From assembly GCF_025465275.1 (NCBI RefSeq), contig NZ_JAODNK010000086.1, positions 85,524 through 149,523 on the forward strand: a stretch of DNA of 64,000 nt. Direction: 5' to 3'. Shown in pieces: positions 29,789 to 38,309 of this stretch. The first letter of the stretch is position 1; each line of letters opens with the position of its first letter. The position numbers and the translations under genes are program-made. The notes beneath the pieces are model-generated. The model saw only the letters and a list, made by a program, of their open reading frames with translations. It did not search any database and was not told where the DNA came from. The stretch comes from Nocardia sp. Lineage in GTDB: Bacteria > Actinomycetota > Actinomycetes > Mycobacteriales > Mycobacteriaceae.

Positions 29789-30145
29789 ATGCCGATTACT
29801 CCGGGATGGGTCAGGCGGAACCGCTTCGCTGCCTGGTCAGGATATCTTTGCGCATTGGTTGCCTTCGCAATGCTGGGCATGACTTTGGTCGCCGCCGGCA
29901 GTGGCAATACGCGGTACGCGATGCTGGCGGGCATCATCTTCGCCGCAACAGCTCTCTTCGGGATCACGGTGCAGATGACCACCGTGCACCGGGACCACCT
30001 CGATCACCACAACACCCCGAACCTGCTCCAGGACACCTGGGAAACGTCCCCGGCCTTCGCCCTGCGACGCGGTGTCCCGAGCTCGATCGAACCGCATCAG
30101 GCCGGTTGGCCGGAATGGCAAGCGCAGCACGGACCTAATAGCTGA
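29789..30145 (+). CDS. Hypothetical membrane protein
   Basis: MPITPGWVRRNRFAAWSGYLCALVAFAMLGMTLVAAGSGNTRYAMLAGIIFAATALFGITVQ; two TM segments. Confidence 0.65.
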   Translation: MPITPGWVRRNRFAAWSGYLCALVAFAMLGMTLVAAGSGNTRYAMLAGIIFAATALFGITVQMTTVHRDHLDHHNTPNLLQDTWETSPAFALRRGVPSSIEPHQAGWPEWQAQHGPNS

Positions 30146-30178
30146 CCGCAGTGCCGGTCGCCGTAAGCTTGACCGGTC

Positions 30179-31378
30179 ATGACCCGAACAGATCCCGACT
30201 CCTGCCCGGGCGTGCTGCGCCTGCACGACGCCGCCGACGGGCCCCTCGCGCGCATTCGTGTGCCCGGCGGGCAATTGTCTCCGCAGCAATTGCAAGCCCT
30301 GGCCGCCGCGGCGACCGAACTTGCCGACGGCAATATCGAACTGACCTCGCGCGGCAATGTGCAACTGCGGCAGGTACGCGATGCGAGCGCGCTCGAAGCG
30401 CAGCTGACCGCAGCCGGGCTGCTGCCGAGCGCCTCGCACGAGCGGATTCGCAATATCATCGCCTCACCCTTGGCCGGGCGGGTCGGCGGCCGGAGCGATG
30501 TGCACGGGCTGGTGCCCGCGCTGGACGCCGGGCTGCAGGCCGACCCGCGGCTCGCGGAATTGCCGGGGCGCGTGCTGTTCACGCTCGACGACGGGCGCGG
30601 TGATGTCAGCGGGCTCGGCGGGGATATCGGCGTGCACGCCGTGGACGGCGACACCTATGCGCTGCTGCTCGCGGGTGCCGATACCGGGGTTCGAGTACCT
30701 GCGGGCGATGCGGTCGACCTCATGCTCGCGGCCGCGCACGGCTTTCTCGAATTGCGCGACGGGCAATGGCGGCTGCATGAAATCCCTGATGCCGGTATCC
30801 GTCTCACCGATCGACTGCTGACCACTCGATCCGGGCTCCATACCAGCGACGAAGCCACCGAAGTTGTTGTGCAGCACGAGATTCCGATCGGCTGGATGAC
30901 CCAGAGCGATGATCGTGTGGCATTGGGCGCGGGCGTGCGGCTCGGTTCCCTGCCCGCGCGCACCGCCGAATTCATTGCCGCCGTCGAGCGCCCGATTCTG
31001 CTCACCCCGTGGCGCAGTCTCGTCATCGCCGACCTCGACGAGTGGGCCGCCGAGCAGGTAGTGCGCGTGCTCGCTCCCATGGGATTGATCTTCGACGCCC
31101 ACTCCCCCTGGCTCCTGGCCAGCGCTTGTGCGGGCATGCCGGGCTGCGCGAAATCCCGGACCGATGTGCGCGCCGATGTGGCCGAGGCGGTCGAATCCGG
31201 CCGCATAGTGCCCGCCGGGGGGCCTCAATTCGCACGCGAGGGCCTGGAAGCCACCGAAATCGTGGCCTCCGGTCGTCAGCACTGGTCCGGCTGTGAGCGC
31301 CGCTGCGGCCGGCCGCGCGGCGCGGTCACCGACATCATCGCCACCGGCGACGGCTACCGCATCGATCCGGCCGACTGA
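30179..31378 (+). CDS. cobG: Precorrin-3B synthase CobG
   Basis: Nitrite/sulfite-reductase ferredoxin-like repeats (LADGNIELTSRGNVQLRQV; CAGMPGCAKSRTDVRADVAE; HWSGCERRCGRP) in a cob locus. Confidence 0.9.
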   Translation: MTRTDPDSCPGVLRLHDAADGPLARIRVPGGQLSPQQLQALAAAATELADGNIELTSRGNVQLRQVRDASALEAQLTAAGLLPSASHERIRNIIASPLAGRVGGRSDVHGLVPALDAGLQADPRLAELPGRVLFTLDDGRGDVSGLGGDIGVHAVDGDTYALLLAGADTGVRVPAGDAVDLMLAAAHGFLELRDGQWRLHEIPDAGIRLTDRLLTTRSGLHTSDEATEVVVQHEIPIGWMTQSDDRVALGAGVRLGSLPARTAEFIAAVERPILLTPWRSLVIADLDEWAAEQVVRVLAPMGLIFDAHSPWLLASACAGMPGCAKSRTDVRADVAEAVESGRIVPAGGPQFAREGLEATEIVASGRQHWSGCERRCGRPRGAVTDIIATGDGYRIDPAD

Positions 31379-31520
31379 GCTTCGGCACGACTCCCCGGTC
31401 GTAGGGGTGCGAGGTCGCCGCAGGGCTATCCACGTCGATCTTTCGGGTGCACAGTGGATGTTTCAGGCGGCTTGGAGTGTTGTCCGAATCAGGCATACGG
31501 ATCGGGTGCAGGAGGTCGGC

Positions 31521-32069
31521 ATGACCATTTCGAGAATGGGCGCTGAAGAGATCGCGGCCATGTCCGACCTGGAGCGGCGCGAGCTCATCAAACGGTTGCG
31601 GGTGCACGAGCCCAGACTGCCCCGGCCCGAGTTGGTGCGGTTGCATCGGCGGATTCGATTGACGCTCATGGTCGGCGGCTGTCTCGCCATGATTCCGTGG
31701 CTCGTCTATCTGGGGTTGACGTTGCCCGCCGACTATCACGCGCGCAACTGGTCGCTGACCTGGATCGGGTTCGATGTGCTGCTGGTACTCATGATGGCCG
31801 CGACGGCCTATCTCGGGTGGCGGCGGCAGGTTTTCCTGATCCTGCCAGCGTTCGGCACCGGAATGCTGCTCCTCGTGGACGCCTGGTTCGACATCGTCAC
31901 CGCCGCGCCCGAAGATCTCTGGGTATCGGTGACCACCGCCGTCGTGGCCGAGATCCCGCTGGCGCTCCTTCAGATCAGCGGAGCGGTCCTCCTACTACGG
32001 TTCCTCGTGCAGGCGCATCCGCTGCACGATCCGACGGTCAGTCCGTGGAAGGCAACGCTCCCATTCTGA
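31521..32069 (+). CDS. Hypothetical four-TM membrane protein
   Basis: MTISRMGAEEIAAMSDLERRELIKRLRVHEPRLPRPELVRLHRRIRLTLMVGGCLAMIPWLVYLG... Confidence 0.7.
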   Translation: MTISRMGAEEIAAMSDLERRELIKRLRVHEPRLPRPELVRLHRRIRLTLMVGGCLAMIPWLVYLGLTLPADYHARNWSLTWIGFDVLLVLMMAATAYLGWRRQVFLILPAFGTGMLLLVDAWFDIVTAAPEDLWVSVTTAVVAEIPLALLQISGAVLLLRFLVQAHPLHDPTVSPWKATLPF

Positions 32070-32913
32070 CCGAATGCTGTTCCATGGTGCAGCACTTCAC
32101 GCTGCCACCGGCCTTCAGCAATTCCGACAGGTCGATGCCCACCGGCTCGTAGCCGCGCGCCCGCAATTGCGCCGCCAGGCCGGTAGCGCGCTCGCTCATG
32201 AAGACGTGGTAGCCGTCGCAGACACCATTGAGGCCGAGCACATTCGCATCGTCCTCGGTGGCGAGCAGGGCGTCCGGGTACATGCCGGCCAGCAGGCGCG
32301 CGCTCTCCCCGCTGAAGGCCGCCGGGTAGTAGGCGATGGTGTCGTCGAGCACCATGAGCGCGGTATCGAGGTGGTAGAAGCGCGGATCGATCAATTCCAG
32401 TGAGATGACCGGCAATTCGAAGAACTCCTGCACCTCCTCGTGCGCGGCGCGGGAGCTGCGGAATCCGGTGCCCGCCAGAATGCGGTCCCCGGCAATGGCG
32501 AAATCACCCTCGCCCTCATTGGTTTCCCGGGCGGCCAGCACCTGGGTGAAGCGTTGTGCGACAAGCCAATCGTGATAGGCCGGGCCTTCGGCGGCGCGCT
32601 CGGGATTGGCGAAGCGGGCGGACAGCGCCCTCTCACCGATCACCAGACCGCCATTGGCGGCGAACACCATGTCGGGCAGGGCGGCCACGCCCTCGACCAC
32701 ATCGACCAGATGGCCGTGCCGTTCATAGGTGGCCCGCAGGTTCTCCCATTGCGCCCGTGCCAGCGCACGGTCCACGGGAGCCGAGGTGTCCATCCACGGA
32801 TTGATCGCGTAGTAGACGTCGAAGTGGTCGGGGCGGCACATGAGGTAGCGGCGCGGAGTCGGGCGGCGGGTGCCTGCGGGTTCGGGTGCGCGAAGCGTGG
32901 CTACGGAGGTCAA
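32038..32913 (-). CDS. Dimethylargininase / amidinotransferase-fold hydrolase
   Basis: MCRPDHFDVYYAINPWMD; FAANGGLVI; EGEGDFAIAG; FYHLDTAL; GGSVKCCTMEQHS catalytic Cys region; TTG start with GGAG upstream. Confidence 0.88.
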   Translation of the reverse strand: MTSVATLRAPEPAGTRRPTPRRYLMCRPDHFDVYYAINPWMDTSAPVDRALARAQWENLRATYERHGHLVDVVEGVAALPDMVFAANGGLVIGERALSARFANPERAAEGPAYHDWLVAQRFTQVLAARETNEGEGDFAIAGDRILAGTGFRSSRAAHEEVQEFFELPVISLELIDPRFYHLDTALMVLDDTIAYYPAAFSGESARLLAGMYPDALLATEDDANVLGLNGVCDGYHVFMSERATGLAAQLRARGYEPVGIDLSELLKAGGSVKCCTMEQHSVRMGALPSTD

Positions 32914-33070
32914 CGAGGCTCCTTCGGAACAGCGCGGACAATGCTTGATGCCGAAGATAAGTGGCGTACCGTTGCGCTTGAAATAGCGAATCATTGCGTA
33001 TATTTGTATTTCAGCAGCGAATCATTGCGTCACGACGGAAACTGCCACGCTTCGGCGAACGGAGAGACCG

Positions 33071-33508
33071 GTGGACGACCTCGATCGGCGAATTCTGGCC
33101 CACCTGCTCAAACAGGCCCGCGCCTCCTTCCAGGAGATCGGTGCGGTGGTCGGACTCTCGGCCCCGGCCGTCAAGCGCCGGGTCGACAAGATGGTGGCGG
33201 GCGGGCAGATCACCGGATTCACCGCGCTGGTCAATCCCGCCGCGCTGGGCTGGCGCACCGAGGCGTACGTCGAGGTCTACTACCGCGACAACATCTCTCC
33301 GGCCGAACTGCGCCGCAGCCTCGAACCGATCCCCCAGGTGATCGGTATCTGGACGATTGCCGGTGAGGCCGACGCCCTGGTGCACGTCATGGCCACCGAT
33401 ATGGCCGAAATCGAGGTCACCGTCGAGCGCATCCGCGAGAACGCCCGTGTCGGCCGCACCCGCAGCAGCATCGTCATGTCGCGGTTGCTGGAACGCCCGC
33501 GCACCTGA
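33071..33508 (+). CDS. Lrp/AsnC family regulator
   Basis: [61 protein letters not shown]; divergent to dimethylargininase gene. Confidence 0.92.
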   Translation: MDDLDRRILAHLLKQARASFQEIGAVVGLSAPAVKRRVDKMVAGGQITGFTALVNPAALGWRTEAYVEVYYRDNISPAELRRSLEPIPQVIGIWTIAGEADALVHVMATDMAEIEVTVERIRENARVGRTRSSIVMSRLLERPRT

Positions 33509-33511
33509 TTT

Positions 33512-33539
33512 CCGGGGAGCGACGCCACCCGCTCCCCGG
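33512..33539. terminator. Hairpin after Lrp gene
   Basis: CCGGGGAGCG-acgccacc-CGCTCCCCGG, 10-bp perfect stem. Confidence 0.7.
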
Positions 33540-33570
33540 TCACGCGCAGGGGAAATCTAGGGTGGACGCC

Positions 33571-34206
33571 ATGTCCGACGTGCGCACCAGCTACCTCACC
33601 GACGGGGCCGAGATCTATCGGCGCTCGTTCGCGACCATTCGCTCCGAAGCGGATCTGGCCCGCTTCCCGGCGGACGTGTCGCAGGTGGTGGTGCGAATGA
33701 TTCACGCCTGCGGGCAGGTGGATCTGGCCGGGGACATCGAGTTCAGCAACGATGTGGTGACCAAGGCGCGGGCCGCGATGCGCGCCGGCGCGCCGATCCT
33801 GTGCGATGCGAATATGGTCGCCTCCGGCGTTACCCGCAAGCGGCTGCCCGCCGACAATGAAGTCCTGTGCCTGCTCGGCGATCCGCGCGTCCCGGGTCTC
33901 GCGGCCGAGATGAACAACACCAGATCCGTTGCGGCGCTGGAACTGCTGCGCGACCGCATGGAAGGCGCGGTGGTGGCCATCGGCAATGCGCCGACCGCGC
34001 TGTTCCACCTGCTCGACATGCTCGACGCCGGTGCCCCGAAACCTGCTGCCGTGCTCGGCATTCCGGTCGGATTCATCGGCGCGGCCGAATCCAAGCAGGC
34101 CCTCGCCGAATACACCGGCATCGAATTCCTGACCGTGCGTGGCCGGCGCGGCGGTAGCGCCATGACCGCCGCCGCCCTCAATGCGATTGCGAGCGAACAA
34201 GAATGA
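33571..34206 (+). CDS. cobH: Precorrin-8X methylmutase CobH
   Basis: [61 protein letters not shown]. Confidence 0.96.
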   Translation: MSDVRTSYLTDGAEIYRRSFATIRSEADLARFPADVSQVVVRMIHACGQVDLAGDIEFSNDVVTKARAAMRAGAPILCDANMVASGVTRKRLPADNEVLCLLGDPRVPGLAAEMNNTRSVAALELLRDRMEGAVVAIGNAPTALFHLLDMLDAGAPKPAAVLGIPVGFIGAAESKQALAEYTGIEFLTVRGRRGGSAMTAAALNAIASEQE

Positions 34207-36122
34207 GCGGCAAGCTCTGGGGTGTCGGCCTCGGCCCCGGTGATCCGGAACTGGTGACGGTCAAGGCGGCGCGGATTATCGGCGCGGCCGATGTCATCGC
34301 CTTCCACAGCGCCAAGCACGGACGCAGCATCTCCCGCGCCATCGCGGCCCCCTACATGCGCGAGGGCCAGCTCGAAGAGCACCTCGTCTACCCGGTGACC
34401 ACCGAGACCACCGATCACCCCGGTGGCTATCAGGGCGCCATCGACGAGTTCTACGAAACCGCCGCCGCCCGCCTCGCCGAACACCTGGCCGCCGGACGTT
34501 CGGTGGCTCTGCTGGCGGCCGGAGACCCGCTGTTCTACAGCTCCTTCCAGCACATGCACCGCCGCCTGGCCGACCACTTCGATACCGAGATCATCCCCGG
34601 CGTCACCTCGGTCAGCGCCGCCTCGGCCGCCCTGGGCACCCCCCTCGTCGAGGGCGATCAGGTCCTCACCGTCCTGCCCGGCACCATGCCCACCGACGAA
34701 CTCACCCGCCGCCTCCGCGAGGCCGACGGCGTCGCCATCATGAAGCTCGGCCGCACCTACCCCGGTGTCCGCCAGGCCCTCGCCGACTCCGGCCGTCTGG
34801 CCGACGCCTACTACGTCGAACGCGCCAGCTCCACCCGCCAGCGCGTTCTCCGCGCCGCCGACGTGGACGAAGCCAGCGTCCCGTACTTCGCCATCACCGT
34901 GGTTCCCGGGCCCAAACCCGCGACGCGAATCACCCTGACGGACAGCACATCCGACGCTTCATCGACCAATTCCACGCTGGCAGCCGCCGGAGCCGCGGGC
35001 ACAGTCGACACAAACCGCCGCACTGCCAGCGGAGCAGACGCATCGCAACCAACCACCGCGCGGGCCGCGACCGCCTCGGACACTGGTACTCCCGGAGCCG
35101 GCGCACCCGCCGGGGATACCGCCGTCACGACTACCAGCACACCAGGTACCGATACCAGCACGGTGCCTGTCGCTCCATCGACCGCAGCCGACCCCGCTGC
35201 CACGACGACGAGCACAACAGCTGCCGGCACCGTTGCGGCGCATGCCGTTCCAGCGACCGCGGCGGTGACGAGCGCGCCCGCAGCGGATACCGCCGGCGCG
35301 ACAACGAGCACGATTGTCGCCGGCACTGTAGCGGCTCTCGCCGTCGCCGCGAGCGCGGGCGCGGCGCAGGGTGATTCGATCGGTGAGGTGGTGGTGATCG
35401 GGCTGGGCCCCGGTGCCGCGGAGTGGACTACGCCGGAGGTGACGCGCGCGCTGGACGAGGCTACCGATATCGTTGGGTACGCGACGTATGTGAATCGGGT
35501 GCCGGAGCGGGTGGGACAGCGACGGCATTCCAGTGACAACAAGGTCGAATCCGAGCGGGCGGCAATGGCTTTGGATCTGGCCAAGGGTGGTGCGAGGGTC
35601 GTGGTTGTTTCGGGTGGAGATCCCGGGGTATTCGCCATGGCGGCGGCAGTGGTCGAGGAGTCGGCCGATCCGCAGTGGCGGGATGTGCCGGTGCGAGTGC
35701 TGCCCGGAGTGACCGCGGCCAGTGCCGTGGCCAGCCGGGTTGGTGCGCCGCTGGGCCACGATTTCGCCATGATCTCCCTCTCGGATCGATTGAAGCCGTG
35801 GGAGGTGGTGGCCGGGCGGATAGCCGCGGTGGCCGCCGCGGATATGGCGTTCGCCGTCTACAACCCGGCCTCGTCGCAGCGCACCTGGCAGGTGGCCGCC
35901 ATGCGTGATCTCGTGCTCGAGCATCGCAAGCCGGAGACCCCGGTGGTGATCGGGCGGGACGTGGGTGGTCCGACCGAGTCGGTGCGGGTGGTAACGCTCG
36001 CCGATCTCGACCCGGCCGAGGTCGATATGCGCACCCTGCTGATCGTGGGCGCCTCGACCACCACGGTGTTCGACGCGGCCGGCGGGCCCCGGGTGTTCAC
36101 TTCTCGACGGTACGGCGACTAA
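34203..36122 (+). CDS. cobIJ: CobIJ fusion: precorrin-2 C20-methyltransferase / precorrin-3B C17-methyltransferase
   Basis: [21 protein letters not shown] (CobI) and [37 protein letters not shown] (CobJ) joined by a long Ala/Thr/Ser linker; ATGA overlap with cobH. Confidence 0.95.
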   Translation: MSGKLWGVGLGPGDPELVTVKAARIIGAADVIAFHSAKHGRSISRAIAAPYMREGQLEEHLVYPVTTETTDHPGGYQGAIDEFYETAAARLAEHLAAGRSVALLAAGDPLFYSSFQHMHRRLADHFDTEIIPGVTSVSAASAALGTPLVEGDQVLTVLPGTMPTDELTRRLREADGVAIMKLGRTYPGVRQALADSGRLADAYYVERASSTRQRVLRAADVDEASVPYFAITVVPGPKPATRITLTDSTSDASSTNSTLAAAGAAGTVDTNRRTASGADASQPTTARAATASDTGTPGAGAPAGDTAVTTTSTPGTDTSTVPVAPSTAADPAATTTSTTAAGTVAAHAVPATAAVTSAPAADTAGATTSTIVAGTVAALAVAASAGAAQGDSIGEVVVIGLGPGAAEWTTPEVTRALDEATDIVGYATYVNRVPERVGQRRHSSDNKVESERAAMALDLAKGGARVVVVSGGDPGVFAMAAAVVEESADPQWRDVPVRVLPGVTAASAVASRVGAPLGHDFAMISLSDRLKPWEVVAGRIAAVAAADMAFAVYNPASSQRTWQVAAMRDLVLEHRKPETPVVIGRDVGGPTESVRVVTLADLDPAEVDMRTLLIVGASTTTVFDAAGGPRVFTSRRYGD

Positions 36123-36123
36123 T

Positions 36124-36138
36124 ATTCCATAGTGGAAT
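36124..36138. promoter_or_regulatory. Palindrome upstream of PadR gene
   Basis: ATTCCA-TAG-TGGAAT immediately 3' of the cobIJ stop and 5' of the PadR-like gene. Confidence 0.6.
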
Positions 36139-36157
36139 GCAGGCTGGAAGGAGTGTA

Positions 36158-36703
36158 GTGGCAGACGACAAGACGCGGCGCCCTCTCAATTCGACGGCCG
36201 CATCCTTACTGGGTTTCCTACATCAGGGCGATATGTCCGGCTGGGACCTGGTCGCCCAGGCGCAGGATCGCATCGGCGACTTCTGGACCATCACCCAGAG
36301 TCAGGTGTACCGCGAGCTGGCGACCATGCACCAGCACGGCCTCGTCGAGAAGGGCGAGGCCGGAGCGCGCGACCGCACGCCCTATCGCATTACCGAGGAC
36401 GGCCGGGAGGCGTTCGCGGAGTGGATCGCCCGCGATCCGGGCGCGGAGACCATCCGGGTGCCGCTCCTGCTCACCCTGTCCTTCGGCGAATACGTCGACC
36501 CGCCACGCCTGGAACGCATTATCGCCGCCAATCGCCCACTGCACGAACAGCGCCTGACCTCGTATCTCGCCGGACACGACGAGCAGCGCATGTCCCCGTT
36601 CGAGCGCGCCACCGTGGATTTCGGCATTCGCTACGAACGCGCCGTGCTGGATTGGTTCGACCGGCTCCCCGAGCTGCTCGACCCCAGCAGCCGGTTGTCC
36701 TAA
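36158..36703 (+). CDS. PadR family transcriptional regulator
   Basis: LLGFLHQGDMSGWDLVAQAQDRIGDFWTITQSQVYRELATMHQHGLVEKGEAGARDRTPYRITEDG; probable GTG start after AAGGAG, so the ATG at 36137 in the ORF track is likely upstream of the true start. Confidence 0.88.
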   Translation: MADDKTRRPLNSTAASLLGFLHQGDMSGWDLVAQAQDRIGDFWTITQSQVYRELATMHQHGLVEKGEAGARDRTPYRITEDGREAFAEWIARDPGAETIRVPLLLTLSFGEYVDPPRLERIIAANRPLHEQRLTSYLAGHDEQRMSPFERATVDFGIRYERAVLDWFDRLPELLDPSSRLS

Positions 36704-37434
36704 GCCTGTTGCCGCAGCCAATCCCACGCTGCGGCAATGGTTTCCACCTGCACCGCACCCGCCGGCAGCGGCGGGCGCTCGATCATCACCACAGGCAGCG
36801 CGAGTGCACGGGCAGCGGCGAGCTTGGCCTCGGTCAAGGCTCCCCCGCTGTCCTTGGTCACCAGCACATCGATGCGCCGATCGGTGAGTAGCGCGGTTTC
36901 ATCTGCGACGCTGAAGGGTCCACGCGCCAGCAGCAATTCATGCCGGGCGGGCACCGCATCCTCGGGCGGGTCGATAGCGCGAATCAGGAACCACTGTTGC
37001 GATCCAGCAAAGGCTGCCACCCCCTGGCGGCCGATGGTGAGGAATACGCGCTCCCCCAGTCCGGCAACGGTTTCCGCCGCCGCGGCCAGGTTCGGCACCC
37101 CGATCCACCGATCCCCCGCCTGCTCGCTCCAGCCGGGGCGGCGCACATGCAGCACCGGCAGCCCGGCCGCCGCGGCGGCCTGCGCGGCATTCGCGGTAAT
37201 ACCCCCGGCAAAAGGATGCGTGGCATCGATCACAACGTCGATCCCATTGTCGCCAAGCCACTTCCGCAGCCCCTCGGCTCCCCCGAATCCCCCCACCCGC
37301 ACCGCGCCGATCGGCAGCACGGGTTCGCGCACGCGTCCGGCGAGCGAGGAGACGATCTCGAATCCTCGCTCGCCGGAGGCGATGTCAGCGATTTCCCGGG
37401 CTTCCCGGGTACCGCCGAGAATCAGAATTTTCAG
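36700..37434 (-). CDS. cobK: Precorrin-6A reductase CobK
   Basis: LKILILGGTREAREIADIASGERGFEIVSSLAGRV; GGFGGAEGLRKWLGDNGIDVVIDATHPFA; probable CTG start overlapping upstream stop. Confidence 0.93.
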   Translation of the reverse strand: MKILILGGTREAREIADIASGERGFEIVSSLAGRVREPVLPIGAVRVGGFGGAEGLRKWLGDNGIDVVIDATHPFAGGITANAAQAAAAAGLPVLHVRRPGWSEQAGDRWIGVPNLAAAAETVAGLGERVFLTIGRQGVAAFAGSQQWFLIRAIDPPEDAVPARHELLLARGPFSVADETALLTDRRIDVLVTKDSGGALTEAKLAAARALALPVVMIERPPLPAGAVQVETIAAAWDWLRQQA

Positions 37435-38009
37435 GGCTGACCGCTGAAGTAGGCCAGGCCCGAATCGATCAGCGGCTGACCACCGGCGATCAGCAGCCCG
37501 ATGAGCGCACCGAACGGCAGACCGATACCGAAGAAGAAGGCACCGATGATCGCGCCGATCACGCCGCCCAGCGCGGCATGCTGCAGCTCGGAGAAGAACC
37601 AATCCTGCGAGCCGATGTACTTGAGCGACACATTGTTCGCCTGCGGGGTCAGCGACAGCTGCTGTCCGCCATTGTCGATCGCGGCCGTCAGGGCGATGTC
37701 CTGAGTGCCCGCCTTACCACTGATCGGCAGCTGGGCGACAACGTCTCCGGCCTGGTTCTTCAGGGTGACAGCCTTGCCATCGGCGTCGAGCGAGAAAACG
37801 CCGCCGGTCACCTGGGTGACAACGGTCTGACCGGTCTCGGCCATCTTCACCGAATAGTCGACGCCCTGGACCTGGCCCTGCGGCGGCAATCCGGCAACCG
37901 TCTGGACGGCCGGAGCCGGATCGGCAGGAGCGGCGTAGCCGGTCCCCGCCGCAACACCGGTTGCGGCGACCGCGATCATGGCGGTGATCGCGAACTTCTT
38001 GTAATTCAT
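37431..38009 (-). CDS. Secreted glycine-zipper protein (paralogue 3)
   Basis: Signal peptide MNYKKFAITAMIAVAATGVAAGTGYAAPA; VDYSVKMAETGQTVVTQVTGGVFSLDADGKAVTLKNQAGDVVAQLPI; C-terminal GGVIGAIIGAFFFGIGLPFGALIGLLIAGGQP. Confidence 0.75.
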   Translation of the reverse strand: MNYKKFAITAMIAVAATGVAAGTGYAAPADPAPAVQTVAGLPPQGQVQGVDYSVKMAETGQTVVTQVTGGVFSLDADGKAVTLKNQAGDVVAQLPISGKAGTQDIALTAAIDNGGQQLSLTPQANNVSLKYIGSQDWFFSELQHAALGGVIGAIIGAFFFGIGLPFGALIGLLIAGGQPLIDSGLAYFSGQP

Positions 38010-38063
38010 AAATAAATCTCCCAAAACTTGAGCGTCCGTGCAGGATAGCGGCTCGGCTCAGGC

Positions 38064-38279
38064 TCAGGGCACCTCGGAATTGAGTTTTACTGCAACTTCG
38101 GCCGGCCTCAGGTCCTCCAGCACCTCTGGGTTGTCCACCACGACACGCATGTAGCCCTGCGGATCTAGGTAGTGGCGAACCGCCACACCGGCACCGTCCG
38201 CATGGCCCAATTGCGCACTAGCAAGCCGCTTGTCACCTGTCTCCCCTGCGACATATGTAGCCGCGGTGTCCCACGTCAC
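38064..38279 (-). pseudogene. C-terminal remnant of a tyrosine recombinase/integrase
   Basis: TAATYVAGETGDKRLASAQLGHADGAGVAVRHYLDP resembles integrase C-terminal LGHA...HY block; no upstream catalytic domain. Confidence 0.6.
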
Positions 38280-38309
38280 CCATTCGAGGATCGAGATGCC
38301 GGTCCGCCA

